Positions 45,408-52,977 of a stretch of DNA of 64,000 nt are shown here, piece by piece. The stretch comes from Gemmatimonadota bacterium (GTDB lineage Bacteria; Gemmatimonadota; Gemmatimonadetes; Gemmatimonadales; Gemmatimonadaceae). Position 1 is the stretch's first letter. Each line of letters starts with the position of its first letter. Both the position numbers and the translations under genes were made by a program. The stretch covers positions 1 through 64,000 of the forward strand of contig VHBQ01000003.1 of assembly GCA_016871855.1 (NCBI GenBank). Direction: 5' to 3'. Under the pieces are notes generated by a model. It had not been told where the DNA came from. It worked only from the letters and a program-made list of their open reading frames with translations, and did no database searches.

Positions 45408-45722
45408 ATGGACCTGAAGAACCTGATGGCCCAGGCCCAGCAGATGCAGCAGCGGGCCCAGCAGGTGGAGGCCGCGCTGCTCAGGCTCTCCGTTACCGGC
45501 TCCGCTGGCGGCGGCATGGTCACCGTCGAAGCCGACGGCAAGGGCAACGTCAAGAAGGTGCGCCTCGATCCCACGGTCGTGAATCCCGCGGACGTGGAGA
45601 TGCTCGAGGACCTCATCACCGTGGCAACCGCGGACGCGCAGAAGAAGGCGGCGGAGGCGGCGCAGACGGAGATGCGCGCACTGATGGGCGGCCTCAACCT
45701 GCCGTTCTCGCTTCCGTTCTGA
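45408..45722 (+). CDS. ybaB: YbaB/EbfC nucleoid-associated protein
   Basis: Protein of 104 residues beginning MDLKNLMAQAQQMQQRAQQVEAAL-like helix, followed by VTGSAGGGMVTVEADGKGNVKKVRLDP and a C-terminal helix (ATADAQKKAAEAAQTEMR) ending in a hydrophobic GGLNLPF. The family binds DNA as a dimer. It lies between dnaX and recR, the conserved order. Confidence 0.95.
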   Translation: MDLKNLMAQAQQMQQRAQQVEAALLRLSVTGSAGGGMVTVEADGKGNVKKVRLDPTVVNPADVEMLEDLITVATADAQKKAAEAAQTEMRALMGGLNLPFSLPF

Positions 45723-45723
45723 C

Positions 45724-46311
45724 GTGTCGGCCATCGACGATCTCGTCGCCGAACTTTCTCGCCTGCCGACCATCGGGCGGAAGTCCGCGCTTCGCCTGAC
45801 GTATCACCTGCTCAAGCAGCCGGCCGAGCAGTCGCGCCGTCTGGCCGAGGCGCTGGTGACGCTGGCCGAGAAGGTCCATCCCTGTGCCCGGTGCTTCAAC
45901 CTCACCGAGGCGGATCTCTGCGCCATCTGCGCCGACCCGCGGCGTGACGCGGGACTGATCTGCGTGGTCGAGGAGGCGTCGGATATCGGCGCGATCGAGC
46001 GTTCGGGCGAGTACCGGGGCACATACCATGTGCTCGGCGGGCGCCTGGCGCCCATTGACGGCATCGGGCCCGACGACTTGGCCATCGCTCCGCTGGTCGA
46101 ACGTGTGGGCGCGGGCGGCGTGCGGGAGGTCATCCTGGCCACCAACGCGAAGCTCGAGGGCGAGGCGACGGCCCTGTACCTCCAGCAACAGCTCGCGCCG
46201 ACCGGGGTGGCGATGAGCCGGATTGCCCGCGGGCTGCCGGTGGGCGGGGATCTGGAGTACGCGGACGGGGTGACGATCGCGCAGGCGATAACGGCGAGAC
46301 GGCAGCTTTAG
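45724..46311 (+). CDS. recR: Recombination protein RecR
   Basis: Protein of 195 residues: a helix-hairpin-helix LSRLPTIGRKSALRLTYHLL near the start, the zinc finger CARCFNLTEADLCAIC near residue 56, and a Toprim domain ICVVEEASDIGAIERSGEYRGTYHVLGG. The end is a Walker-B-like DLEYADGVTIAQA. It works with RecF/RecO to load RecA at gaps. It starts with GTG one base after the ybaB stop. A long palindrome follows. Confidence 0.96.
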   Translation: MSAIDDLVAELSRLPTIGRKSALRLTYHLLKQPAEQSRRLAEALVTLAEKVHPCARCFNLTEADLCAICADPRRDAGLICVVEEASDIGAIERSGEYRGTYHVLGGRLAPIDGIGPDDLAIAPLVERVGAGGVREVILATNAKLEGEATALYLQQQLAPTGVAMSRIARGLPVGGDLEYADGVTIAQAITARRQL

Positions 46312-46312
46312 C

Positions 46313-46434
46313 GGAACGGGGAGGAGGTAGCGGCCACGGGACGAGGGCTGGGAGCCGGAACGGGGGACGAGTCGACTCTTCCCCCGTTCCAACCCTCGTC
46401 CCCCGTCCCGTCGCCTCTACCCCCTCCTCGTTCC
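46313..46434. repeat. 122-bp imperfect palindrome (family D) between recR and mglB
   Basis: The two 61-base halves are complementary at 49 positions with no gaps, centred on a perfect GAGTCGACTC at 46369-46378. The left arm (GGAACGGGG onward) starts one base after the recR stop and is purine-rich. The right arm is pyrimidine-rich and ends 75 bases before the mglB ATG. It could form a very long hairpin in RNA. There is no T tract. Confidence 0.9.
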
Positions 46435-46509
46435 ACCACAATTGCCGGCATCCCCCTGTCCTCCCCCCCGTCTGTTAGCCATCTTTTAGGCTTACTCCAG
46501 CCCTCCGCC

Positions 46510-46998
46510 ATGCCTGTTGGTGCCGCCAGCTGGTCATTCACAGAAGATGACTTCGGGGCGATCACGACGACGCTCCACAAGTTCCTCGCGGACAGCAATG
46601 CCCGGTGCGCCCTGCTTGTGGACCGCACGGGGCAGTTGGTCGCGACGGTCGGCGAGCAGCCGAACTTCGACCCGACGGCGTTTGCCACGCTCACGGCGGC
46701 GGATTTCAGCGCCAACGACCAGTTGGCCCGGCTCATCGGCGAAACCGACTTCAACTCGCTCTTCCATCAAGGGGAGAAGGAGTCGATGTACCTGGCGGAC
46801 GTGGCTCGGCGGGTCATTCTGGTGACACTGTTCGACAATCGCACGACGCTTGGCCTCGTGCGACTCAAGATGAAGGACACCGTGGGTGAACTGACGCGAC
46901 TTTTTGAGGCGGTCTTCTCGCGCGGTGCCAGCGGAGCCGCCCAGCAACCAGGGCTTCTCGCCGGCGCGGACGACGAGATCGACCAGCTGTTCAGCTAG
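46510..46998 (+). CDS. mglB: MglB-like roadblock/LC7 protein
   Basis: Protein of 162 residues with a roadblock/LC7 fold: ARCALLVDRTGQLVATVGE, a helix LTAADFSANDQLARLIGE, and a strand pair MYLADVARRVILVTLFDNRTTLGLVRLKMK. It is the GTPase-activating partner of MglA, whose gene follows 12 bases later. Together they set cell polarity and motility in myxobacteria. The role in this organism is unknown. The acidic tail ends DDEIDQLFS. Confidence 0.9.
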   Translation: MPVGAASWSFTEDDFGAITTTLHKFLADSNARCALLVDRTGQLVATVGEQPNFDPTAFATLTAADFSANDQLARLIGETDFNSLFHQGEKESMYLADVARRVILVTLFDNRTTLGLVRLKMKDTVGELTRLFEAVFSRGASGAAQQPGLLAGADDEIDQLFS

Positions 46999-47010
46999 GA
47001 GAGAACGGTC

Positions 47011-47688
47011 ATGTCGATGATCAACTACGCCTCGCGCGAGATCAACTGCAAAATCGTCTATTACGGCCCGGGACTTGGCGGAAAGACGTCGAATCTCGAG
47101 CATGTCTACGGCAAGGTGAAGCCCGATACTCGCGGCAAGCTGATCTCGCTTGCCACGGAGACCGAGCGCACCCTGTTCTTTGACTTCCTCCCGGTGGACC
47201 TCGGCACGATCCGCGGTTTCAAGACGCGCTTCCACCTGTACACCGTGCCGGGCCAGGTCTACTACAACGCCTCGCGCAAGCTGATCCTCAAGGGCGTCGA
47301 CGGCATTGTCTTCGTCGCCGACTCGCAGCTTGAGCGCATGGAGGCGAACCAGGAGGCCATGCAGAACCTGTACGACAACATGGCCGAGTATGGGTACGAC
47401 CTGACGAAGATGCCGTTCGTCGTCCAGTACAACAAACGCGACCTTCCCAACGCCGCGCCGCTCGCCGACCTGCAGGCGTCCATCAATCCCGGCTGGGAAG
47501 TCGCTGACCCGGCCAGGCAGCGAGTGACGCCCGATCCGTTCCATCCGAACGAGAACCTGATCGAGCAGCTGCCCACCGGCGAATGGGTCGAGCGTGCCAC
47601 GTACTTCGAGGCGGTGGCCGTCACCGGCGACGGCGTCTTCGACACGCTCAAGGCCGTCTCCAAGCTCGTCCTCAAGGCGCTCGCCTGA
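47011..47688 (+). CDS. mglA: MglA-like small Ras-type GTPase
   Basis: Protein of 225 residues. The P-loop is GPGLGGKTS near residue 19. The switch region has [17 protein letters not shown], where the usual DxxG aspartate is replaced by a TVPG motif as in other MglA proteins. The base-recognition motif is NKRDLP near residue 147. The C-terminal [13 protein letters not shown] is the SAK-like loop. It pairs with MglB as a polarity switch. Downstream pgsA and cinA are close but functionally unrelated. Confidence 0.93.
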   Translation: MSMINYASREINCKIVYYGPGLGGKTSNLEHVYGKVKPDTRGKLISLATETERTLFFDFLPVDLGTIRGFKTRFHLYTVPGQVYYNASRKLILKGVDGIVFVADSQLERMEANQEAMQNLYDNMAEYGYDLTKMPFVVQYNKRDLPNAAPLADLQASINPGWEVADPARQRVTPDPFHPNENLIEQLPTGEWVERATYFEAVAVTGDGVFDTLKAVSKLVLKALA

Positions 47689-47704
47689 GCGCCAGCGCGG
47701 GGCT

Positions 47705-48376
47705 GTGAACCTCCCGAACTGGATCACCGTCGGCCGCATCGCGCTGACGCCACTGGTCGCGTGGCTGCCGTTCGTGCACTCGGCCACACTGCGCGGGCTG
47801 GCCTTCGTGCTCTTCCTCGTGGTCGCGATCTCCGACCACTACGACGGCAAACTGGCGCGCTCGCGCGGCGAGATCACCGACCTCGGCCGGCTGCTGGATC
47901 CGCTCGCCGACAAGATCTTCCTGCTGGCGACGTTCATCCCGATGTACCTGCTGCAGGCCCCGAGCGGCGAGTGGCTCGTGCGCCTCCTGCCCAAGGCGGC
48001 CGAGGTCTCCAGCTATCCGTTCGTCACCTGGGCGGGTGTGACGGTCCCCTTCCCGTGGTGGGTGCTGTTCATCGTGCTCGGGCGCGAGGCGGCGATGACC
48101 TGGTTCCGCCAGGCCGCGAACGCCAGGGGTGTGGTGATCGCGGCCATCGGGCCGGGCAAGGCCAAGGCGACGTTCCAGTTCATCTGGGTGGGTGCGGCCT
48201 ACTTCTGGTTTGGGCTGAGCACGTGGCTGCTCGAGCACGGCTTCACGGATCGGGCGTGGGATCAGGTGGCGCTCTTTGTCGGGTCGGTGGGAGCGATCTC
48301 GATGGCCATCGCTGTTGTGCTGACGGTGTGGAGTTTTGTGGTCTATGTGAGGCGGTATTGGAGTGTGCTCAGGTAG
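47705..48376 (+). CDS. pgsA: CDP-alcohol phosphatidyltransferase (PgsA-like)
   Basis: Membrane enzyme of 223 residues with the CDP-alcohol transferase signature DHYDGKLARSRGEITDLGRLLDPLAD near residue 43, giving the D-x2-D-G-x2-A-R-x8-G-x3-D-x3-D pattern, in a protein with five to six hydrophobic segments. It most likely makes phosphatidylglycerophosphate from CDP-diacylglycerol. NLPNWITVGRIALTPL at the N-terminus supports PgsA. GTG start. A family B G-rich repeat separates it from cinA. Confidence 0.9.
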   Translation: MNLPNWITVGRIALTPLVAWLPFVHSATLRGLAFVLFLVVAISDHYDGKLARSRGEITDLGRLLDPLADKIFLLATFIPMYLLQAPSGEWLVRLLPKAAEVSSYPFVTWAGVTVPFPWWVLFIVLGREAAMTWFRQAANARGVVIAAIGPGKAKATFQFIWVGAAYFWFGLSTWLLEHGFTDRAWDQVALFVGSVGAISMAIAVVLTVWSFVVYVRRYWSVLR

Positions 48377-48402
48377 ACGGTGGACGGTGGACGGTGGACG
48401 GG
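48377..48402 (+). repeat. GGTGGAC tandem repeat (family B) between pgsA and cinA
   Basis: Three and a half perfect 7-base units starting at the base after the pgsA stop and running to the cinA ATG. Purine-rich on the sense strand. It occupies the whole intergenic space, so it also has to serve as the cinA leader. Confidence 0.9.
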
Positions 48403-49665
48403 ATGATGCACATTGAACTCGTGACAATCGGCGATGAGCTGCTGCTCGGGTTCACCATCGACACCAACGGCGCGTGGCTCGCGCGCGAACTGGCCCAGCA
48501 CGGCATCACTATCGCGCGGCGCACGTCGGTGGGGGACGGCGCGGGCGAGATCGCGGACGGCGTGCGCGGCGCGCTGGAGCGCACCGGCGCGGTGATCACG
48601 ACCGGCGGCTTGGGTCCGACCAGCGACGACCTGACGAAGCCCGCCATCGCCCAGTTGTTCGGACGCGCGATGCGCGAGGATCCCGACGTCGTGGAATCGC
48701 TCCACCAGCGGTGGAAGTCGCTGGGGCGCACCGGGGAGATTCCGAGGAGCAACCTGCAGCAGGCGCAGATTCCCGAGGGGGCCGGCATCCTCGCCAACAA
48801 TCACGGCACGGCGCCGGGCATCTGGCTGGAGGACGACCGCGGACGGTGGGTCGCGATGCTGCCGGGCGTACCGCGCGAGATGCGCGGGATGTTCACCGAA
48901 GCGCTGCTGCCGCGCATCCTCGCGCGACGGGTCGGGGAGCCGACGGTGGTGCGTTCGCACACCATTCGGACGACTGGCATCGCCGAGTCCGCGCTCTCCG
49001 ATCGCATTCGCAACGTCGCGGGGCTCGACCTCGAGGGGCTCGCGCTGGCTTACCTGCCGGGCTGGGAAGGGGTAGACCTGCGCCTCACATCGCGCGGCAC
49101 GTCGGACGAGGACGCGGTGACGCGGCTGGCGCGCGTGGCCGACCGTCTGCGTCCGGCCGCCGGCGCGTACGCGTACGGCGACGGCAACACCGACCTTGCC
49201 GCCGCAGTGCTCGCCGCGCTGCGCGGCGCAGGCAAGCGCATTGCCGTCGCGGAGAGCTGCACGGGTGGAATGCTCGGCGCGCGCCTGACCGCCATCCCGG
49301 GGTCGAGTGACGTGCTGCTCGGCGGCATCATCGCGTACCACAACGACGTGAAGGTGGCCGCCCTCGGGGTGCGACCGGAGACGCTTGCGGCGCATGGCGC
49401 CGTGAGCGAGGAGACGGCGCGCGAGATGGCCGCCGGGGCGCGGCGGGCCCTGGGCGCCGAGGTCGGCGTGTCCATCACCGGGATCGCCGGCCCCGATGGC
49501 GGCACGCCGGAGAAGCCCGTGGGGACGGTCTGCATTGCCGCCGACGTGGACGGGGTCGTGAAGAGCTTCCGCGCCATTATGATCGGCGACCGGCAGGAAG
49601 TGCGGCAGCGCAGCGCCCAGTCGGCGCTGAGTCTCGTGCGACGGGTGCTGAACGGCACGGCGTAG
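48403..49665 (+). CDS. cinA: CinA-like nicotinamide-nucleotide amidase / competence-damage protein
   Basis: Protein of 420 residues with two domains. The N-terminal MoCF/COG1058 domain has ELVTIGDELLLGFTIDTN, TTGGLGPTSDDLTKPAIA, and MLPGVPREM. The C-terminal PncC domain (from about 260) has AVAESCTGGMLGARLT, GGIIAYHNDVK, and VSITGIAGPDGGTPEKPVGTV. PncC-type domains deamidate NMN. The start is one of two adjacent ATGs (48403, 48406) directly at the end of a repeat, with no conventional ribosome site apart from GGTGGACGGG. Confidence 0.94.
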   Translation: MMHIELVTIGDELLLGFTIDTNGAWLARELAQHGITIARRTSVGDGAGEIADGVRGALERTGAVITTGGLGPTSDDLTKPAIAQLFGRAMREDPDVVESLHQRWKSLGRTGEIPRSNLQQAQIPEGAGILANNHGTAPGIWLEDDRGRWVAMLPGVPREMRGMFTEALLPRILARRVGEPTVVRSHTIRTTGIAESALSDRIRNVAGLDLEGLALAYLPGWEGVDLRLTSRGTSDEDAVTRLARVADRLRPAAGAYAYGDGNTDLAAAVLAALRGAGKRIAVAESCTGGMLGARLTAIPGSSDVLLGGIIAYHNDVKVAALGVRPETLAAHGAVSEETAREMAAGARRALGAEVGVSITGIAGPDGGTPEKPVGTVCIAADVDGVVKSFRAIMIGDRQEVRQRSAQSALSLVRRVLNGTA

Positions 49666-49728
49666 GGCGAAACGACCGGCCGGCCTGCGCCGTAGGGCCA
49701 CGTACCCGCCTTTTCGACAGTAAAACTC

Positions 49729-49744
49729 TGGAACGCTGGTTGCA
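49729..49744 (+). promoter_or_regulatory. Sigma54-like promoter upstream of grpE (weak)
   Basis: TGGAACGCTGGTTGCA resembles the sigma54 -24/-12 element (TGGCAC-N5-TTGCA), with the key GG and GC ten bases apart and one mismatch in the -24 box. Initiation would fall about 20 bases before the ATG at 49777. No CIRCE element is seen. A chance match is quite possible. Confidence 0.3.
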
Positions 49745-49776
49745 CGACAGGTCGGCAACCCGTGAAATTGACTCCC

Positions 49777-50370
49777 ATGACCGACCCCACCAGCACCTCA
49801 GACGTCGAGCGAGAGCTTCCGGTCCCCGATTCCAACGCGGAAGCGGCGGCCGAAGCGGTCGAGGACGCGCCTTCGGCGACGAACGGCGACTTGCCCATCG
49901 ACGAGGCGACGGCCGCGCTGCAGCGGGCCGAGCGGCTGCTCGCCGAGCAGAAGGACAAGTACGTTCGGCTGTTCGCGGAGTTCGAGAACTTCCGGCGGCG
50001 CAGCGCGCGCGAGCGGTTGGAGGCGGAGCAGCGCGGTATGGGGACGCTCATCACCGATCTCCTCGACTCGCTCGACGACCTCGGTCGCGTGGCGCACTTC
50101 GACCCGTCGACCACGCCGGCGCAGGCCATCGCCGAGGGCATCCTGCTGGTCGAGAAGAAGGTGCTGAAGTCGCTCGCCGGGCACGGGCTCACCGTCGTGA
50201 ACCCGGTGGGGGAGCGGTTCGATCCCGCCGTGCACGAGGCGCTGACCGCGGTCCCCGCGGCAGCCGCGGAAGAAGATGAGACGGTCGCGCAGGTCTATCA
50301 GGTCGGCTACACCCTCAACGGCCAGTTGCTGCGCCCCGCGCGCGTGGTCGTGAAGCAGTGGAACGGCTGA
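49777..50370 (+). CDS. grpE: Nucleotide exchange factor GrpE
   Basis: Protein of about 197 residues (a GTG at 49762 would add five). The acidic, disordered N-terminus is followed by the long helix containing KDKYVRLFAEFENFRRRSARER, the signature of GrpE. The C-terminal beta domain ends VYQVGYTLNGQLLRPARVVV. It releases ADP from DnaK. dnaJ follows eight bases downstream; dnaK itself is not in the window. Confidence 0.94.
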   Translation: MTDPTSTSDVERELPVPDSNAEAAAEAVEDAPSATNGDLPIDEATAALQRAERLLAEQKDKYVRLFAEFENFRRRSARERLEAEQRGMGTLITDLLDSLDDLGRVAHFDPSTTPAQAIAEGILLVEKKVLKSLAGHGLTVVNPVGERFDPAVHEALTAVPAAAAEEDETVAQVYQVGYTLNGQLLRPARVVVKQWNG

Positions 50371-50377
50371 GCCGCTG

Positions 50378-51523
50378 ATGGCGCACAGCAAGGACTTCTA
50401 CGCCACGCTCGGCGTCTCCGAAAAGGCGACGGCCGACGAGATCAAGAAGGCGTACCGCCGTCTGGCCAAGCAGCATCACCCCGATGCGAACAAGGGGGAC
50501 GCTCGGTCGGCGGAGCGCTTCAAGGAGATCTCCGAGGCGTACAACGTCCTGGGCGACGCGAAGAAGCGCCAGCAGTATGACGAGATGCGGCGCCTCGGCG
50601 CGTTCGGCGATTTCGTGCGCCGTCCGGGCGGCGGGGCAACCGGTGGATTCCGCGGCGCCGGTGCGCGTCCTGGGGCGCGGCCCGGCGCGGGCACGCCGCC
50701 GAAGTTCGAGGACTTCGATGTCGGCGGCTTCGGCGGACTGGGCGACCTGTTCAGCTCGATGTTTGGCGGCGGATCGCAGCAGCGCAAGGCGACGGAGCCG
50801 GAGAAGGGGCAGAGCATCGAGACGACGCTCGAGATTCCGTTCCGCGTGGCCGCGGCCGGCGGCAAGGTGCCGGTCGAACTGGAGGTCAACGAGGAGTGCT
50901 CCGCCTGCAGCGGGAGTGGCGCGGCGAAGGGCGCAAAGGTCTCCTCGTGTCCGGAATGCGGCGGTCGCGGATCGATCTCGTTCGGGCAGGGCGGCTTCGC
51001 CGTGAACCGCCCGTGCCCGATGTGCATCGGTAAAGGGACGGTGGCGAGCGAGAAGTGCGCCACGTGCGCGGGGCAGGGGGAGAAGCGTGATCGCAAGAAG
51101 GTGGTGATCACGGTGCCGCCCGGCACGGACAGCGATGCGAAGATCCGGCTGAAGGGACAGGGAGGGCGCGGCGTTCGCGGCGGGCCCGCCGGCGACCTCG
51201 TGATCACGTTCAAGGTGCTGCCCGACAAGGACTACCAGCGCGACGGACTCGACGTGATCGTCCACAAGGCGGTGAACATCGCCGAGGCAACGCTCGGGTC
51301 GAAGGTCAGCGTGATGACGCTCGACGAGAAGCGGGTGACGATTGCCATTCCGCCGGGCACACCGTCGTGCAAGCGGTTCCGCGTGCGCGGGCAAGGGATC
51401 GAGAAGGACGGCAAACGCGGCGACCTGCTGGTCGAAGTGCGCGTGAACCCGCCCACGGAACTCAGTCACGTGGCTCGGCGGGCGTTCGAGGAGTTTGCGG
51501 AACGAGCGGGGTTGAAATACTAG
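50378..51523 (+). CDS. dnaJ: Chaperone DnaJ
   Basis: Protein of 381 residues. The J domain has HPD in QHHPDANKGD near residue 34. A Gly/Phe/Arg-rich linker with PGARPGAGTP and FGGLGDLFSSMFGGG follows. The zinc-binding domain has four CXXCXGXG repeats (CSACSGSG, CPECGGRG, CPMCIGKG, CATCAGQG), then C-terminal peptide-binding domains. It stimulates DnaK ATPase. Full-length type I DnaJ. Confidence 0.96.
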   Translation: MAHSKDFYATLGVSEKATADEIKKAYRRLAKQHHPDANKGDARSAERFKEISEAYNVLGDAKKRQQYDEMRRLGAFGDFVRRPGGGATGGFRGAGARPGARPGAGTPPKFEDFDVGGFGGLGDLFSSMFGGGSQQRKATEPEKGQSIETTLEIPFRVAAAGGKVPVELEVNEECSACSGSGAAKGAKVSSCPECGGRGSISFGQGGFAVNRPCPMCIGKGTVASEKCATCAGQGEKRDRKKVVITVPPGTDSDAKIRLKGQGGRGVRGGPAGDLVITFKVLPDKDYQRDGLDVIVHKAVNIAEATLGSKVSVMTLDEKRVTIAIPPGTPSCKRFRVRGQGIEKDGKRGDLLVEVRVNPPTELSHVARRAFEEFAERAGLKY

Positions 51524-51561
51524 CTCGCGCGGCTTCGTTCGCGTTTGCTTCGGGAGGCGTC

Positions 51562-51864
51562 GTGCAGCGTGCGCCAGGACTGGTGGAGCACCTCTTCAAC
51601 TTGGCGTTCTTCCTCGGGATGAACGCCTTGCTGCTCGGCGCCGCGTGGCGCCGGGGGCGCCGGGCGCGCGGGCTGTTTCGCTGGCTCTACTATGTCCCGG
51701 TCGCGCCCCTCGTCATGATGGTGGCGTCGCTGTCCTGGCAGTGGCTGTTCGACGTCACTGCGGCGAATCTCTGGCCGTTGGGCATGATGCTGCTGGCCGT
51801 GCCGTGCTGGCTGGCCCGGCTGTTGGTCCAGTGGTTTGAGCGACGGAGTGCGGCGCGCGAGTGA
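51562..51864 (+). CDS. Small hydrophobic membrane protein
   Basis: Protein of about 100 residues from a GTG with GGGAGG close upstream. It has three hydrophobic segments (near 10-30, 42-62 and 68-88) and a basic loop RRGRRARGLFRW between the first two. No family is recognised. It lies 38 bases after dnaJ and convergent with mnmA, with only three bases between the stops. Translation is probable but not certain. Confidence 0.55.
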   Translation: MQRAPGLVEHLFNLAFFLGMNALLLGAAWRRGRRARGLFRWLYYVPVAPLVMMVASLSWQWLFDVTAANLWPLGMMLLAVPCWLARLLVQWFERRSAARE

Positions 51865-51867
51865 CGC

Positions 51868-52935
51868 TCAGTCGATGAAGCCGCCGCCGAGCACCCGCGG
51901 CCCGTCGTAGAGCACCGCGCTCTGCCCCGGTGAGATCGCCGAGACCGGGGTCTCGAACGCCACGCGCACCGCACGCGCCGTGACCGCCTCAACCTTGGCA
52001 TTCGCCAGCGGCGCGCGGTGCCGCACCCGCACCTGCACGGTGTCGCCGACCCTCGGGGGCGTGTCTACGAGCCAGTTCACTTCGCTCGCGGACAACTGGC
52101 TGCCGAGCAGCGCGTCGCGCGGCCCGACGACCACCTCGCGCGTTTCGGGACGCAGCGCGACGACGTAGAGGGGATCGGCCGAACCGCCGGGGAGACCGCG
52201 CCGCTGGCCGATGGTGTAGCGCGCGAAACCGTCGTGCTCGCCAACCACGTCTCCGTTGGCGGTGACGATGTTGCCGCGCGAGAGTGACGGCGCTTCTTCG
52301 CCCAGCTCACGACGCAGGATCTGCACGTAGTCGCCGTCGGGGACAAAGCAGATCTCCTGGCTCTCCGGCTTGTCGGCGACACGCGGCAACCGCAGCTCTC
52401 GGGCGAGCGCGCGGGTCTCGTCCTTGGTCATCTCACCGACGGGGAGGAGCAGCCGCTTCACCACGTCGCGGCGAATACCCCAGAGGAAGTAGGTCTGGTC
52501 CTTGTTGTCGTCGGCGCCTCGGTGCAACTCGCCGCCGAGGGCGCGGGCGTAATGCCCCGTCGCCACGAACGCGGCGCCTATGCCGTCGGCCTTGGCGACG
52601 AGATCGCTGAACTTCGTGAAGGTGTTGCAGCGCACACAGGGAATCGGCGTGCGTCCGCGCGCGTACTCGGCCACGAAGTCGGCGATGACGTCGCGCCCGA
52701 AGTGGTCCACCATGTTCAGCACGTAGTGCGGGATGCCGAGTTGCTCGGCGACGCGTCGCGCGTCGCTCGTGGCGTCGAGCGAACAGCACGGGCGGTCGGG
52801 AAGCGCGGCGCCGTCCTCGAACAGCTTCATCGTCACGCCAACGACGTCATACCCCTGGCGCACGAGCAGGGCCGCGGCGACGGAGCTATCCACCCCGCCC
52901 GACATGGCGACTAGGACACGCGGTTTCGCCGTCAT
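51868..52935 (-). CDS. mnmA: tRNA-specific 2-thiouridylase MnmA
   Basis: Protein of 355 residues. The N-terminal ATP-pyrophosphatase motif is AMSGGVDSSVAAALL. Catalytic cysteines occur in TPIPCVRCNTFTKF (near 105) and ESQEICFVPDGDY (near 205). The C-terminal part has YTIGQRRGL. It thiolates U34 of Lys, Glu and Gln tRNAs. ATG at 52935 is chosen; the extra MDGGRR upstream comes from a repeat. The preceding cysteine desulfurase gene on the same strand is the obvious sulfur donor. Confidence 0.96.
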   Translation of the reverse strand: MTAKPRVLVAMSGGVDSSVAAALLVRQGYDVVGVTMKLFEDGAALPDRPCCSLDATSDARRVAEQLGIPHYVLNMVDHFGRDVIADFVAEYARGRTPIPCVRCNTFTKFSDLVAKADGIGAAFVATGHYARALGGELHRGADDNKDQTYFLWGIRRDVVKRLLLPVGEMTKDETRALARELRLPRVADKPESQEICFVPDGDYVQILRRELGEEAPSLSRGNIVTANGDVVGEHDGFARYTIGQRRGLPGGSADPLYVVALRPETREVVVGPRDALLGSQLSASEVNWLVDTPPRVGDTVQVRVRHRAPLANAKVEAVTARAVRVAFETPVSAISPGQSAVLYDGPRVLGGGFID

Positions 52936-52939
52936 CCGG

Positions 52940-52964
52940 CGTCCACCGTCCACCGCCCACCGTC
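52940..52964 (-). repeat. GGTGGAC-type tandem repeat (family B) between desulfurase and mnmA
   Basis: Three degenerate 7-base units, purine-rich on the sense (minus) strand, between the stop of the cysteine desulfurase gene and the mnmA start. Confidence 0.75.
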
Positions 52965-52977
52965 ACTCGCTGTCACG

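Noticed and set aside
49666..49776. CIRCE/HrcA operator before grpE
   Set aside because: No TTAGCACTC-N9-GAGTGCTAA or close variant is present.
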